A stretch of DNA of 42,957 nt from Bacteroidota bacterium. Lineage in GTDB: Bacteria; Bacteroidota; Bacteroidia; Chitinophagales; Saprospiraceae. The notes beneath the pieces are model-generated. The model saw nothing but the letters and a program-made list of their open reading frames with translations. It was not told the origin of the DNA and did no database searches. Position numbers and translations under genes: made by a program. The number at the start of each line of letters is the position of its first letter. Within the stretch, counting starts at the first letter, position 1. Shown piece after piece: positions 42,851 to 42,957 of the stretch. The stretch spans positions 1 through 42,957 of the forward strand of contig JANSWP010000062.1 of the NCBI GenBank assembly GCA_024743405.1, given 5' to 3'.

Positions 42851-42957
42851 AATAAGTGCTTGGATAAAATCAAGTTATAGATTACTGGAGCATTGCCGCA
42901 AGTGGCTCGCTCCAGAAAATGGTGGTTATGGAGGGGCGTCCAATTTAAAAAGCTGAC
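42851..42957. mobile_element. Start of a palindromic element cut by the window edge
   Basis: AATAAGTGCTTGGATAAAAT resembles the family A terminal repeat. It is followed by an internal stem CTGGAGC (42885-42891) / GCTCCAG (42909-42915). The right end lies outside the window, so identity with the family is uncertain. Confidence 0.4.

Overview
The window reads as chromosomal DNA of an AT-rich member of the Bacteroidota, probably the Saprospiria (Saprospira/Lewinella-like). This taxonomy is inferred from several things: a type IX secretion C-terminal domain, many lipoproteins and SUMF1, FG-GAP/ASPIC and LEA-type proteins, TAnnTTTG-type -7 promoter elements, a lack of Shine-Dalgarno sequences, and a crtD-cruF-crtY carotenoid cluster of the saproxanthin/myxol type. 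No tRNA, rRNA, CRISPR array, transposase, integrase or phage gene was seen.

Layout. 1-1.06 kb: the 3' end of a secreted MopE-like repeat protein. 1.1-5 kb: a hypothetical gene, a SUMF1-domain protein plus TPR lipoprotein pair, and an ECF sigma factor overlapping a membrane protein gene. 5-8.4 kb: a patch of hairpins, a LEA-type lipoprotein, arfB, and a methyltransferase-TPR protein. 8.7-12 kb: proA-proB and a class I aminotransferase. 12-18 kb: an RRM RNA-binding protein, a possible kinase-fold protein, a FadI-like thiolase, a JmjC/cupin-like oxygenase, a quinone-oxidoreductase-like enzyme and a small DnaJ-type zinc protein. 18-24.2 kb: a giant FG-GAP/ASPIC lipoprotein, a hypothetical protein, a FemAB-like acyltransferase, and gpsA. 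24.4-27.7 kb: an alpha/beta hydrolase, a methyltransferase-like lipoprotein and fahA. 27.7-29.5 kb: a 1.8-kb stretch with no convincing gene, holding two MITE-like elements and a tandem array of a conserved motif with hairpins. 29.5-34.6 kb: a PolX-PHP protein with a degenerate polymerase palm, an EI24-like membrane protein, a DUF6438 lipoprotein, a DinB-like protein and a frameshifted beta-barrel-like gene. 34.9-42.8 kb: a SulP transporter, the carotenoid genes (crtD, cruF, crtY, a methyltransferase and a convergent crtA-like gene), msrA and trxA.

The clearest functional units are proline synthesis (proAB), end-group tailoring of a monocyclic carotenoid (CrtY cyclises one end; CruF, CrtD and probably CrtA modify the acyclic end), and an ECF sigma factor with its own ECF-like promoter. 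The most unusual content lies between genes. At least seven short palindromic, MITE-like elements fall into several terminal-inverted-repeat families, and four of them share a 16-nt core although their ends differ. The second unusual item is the 28.56-29.09 kb array: four copies of a conserved motif spaced 154-165 bp apart, three of them adjoining a hairpin of different sequence. It could be a cluster of small RNAs or tiny leader peptides.
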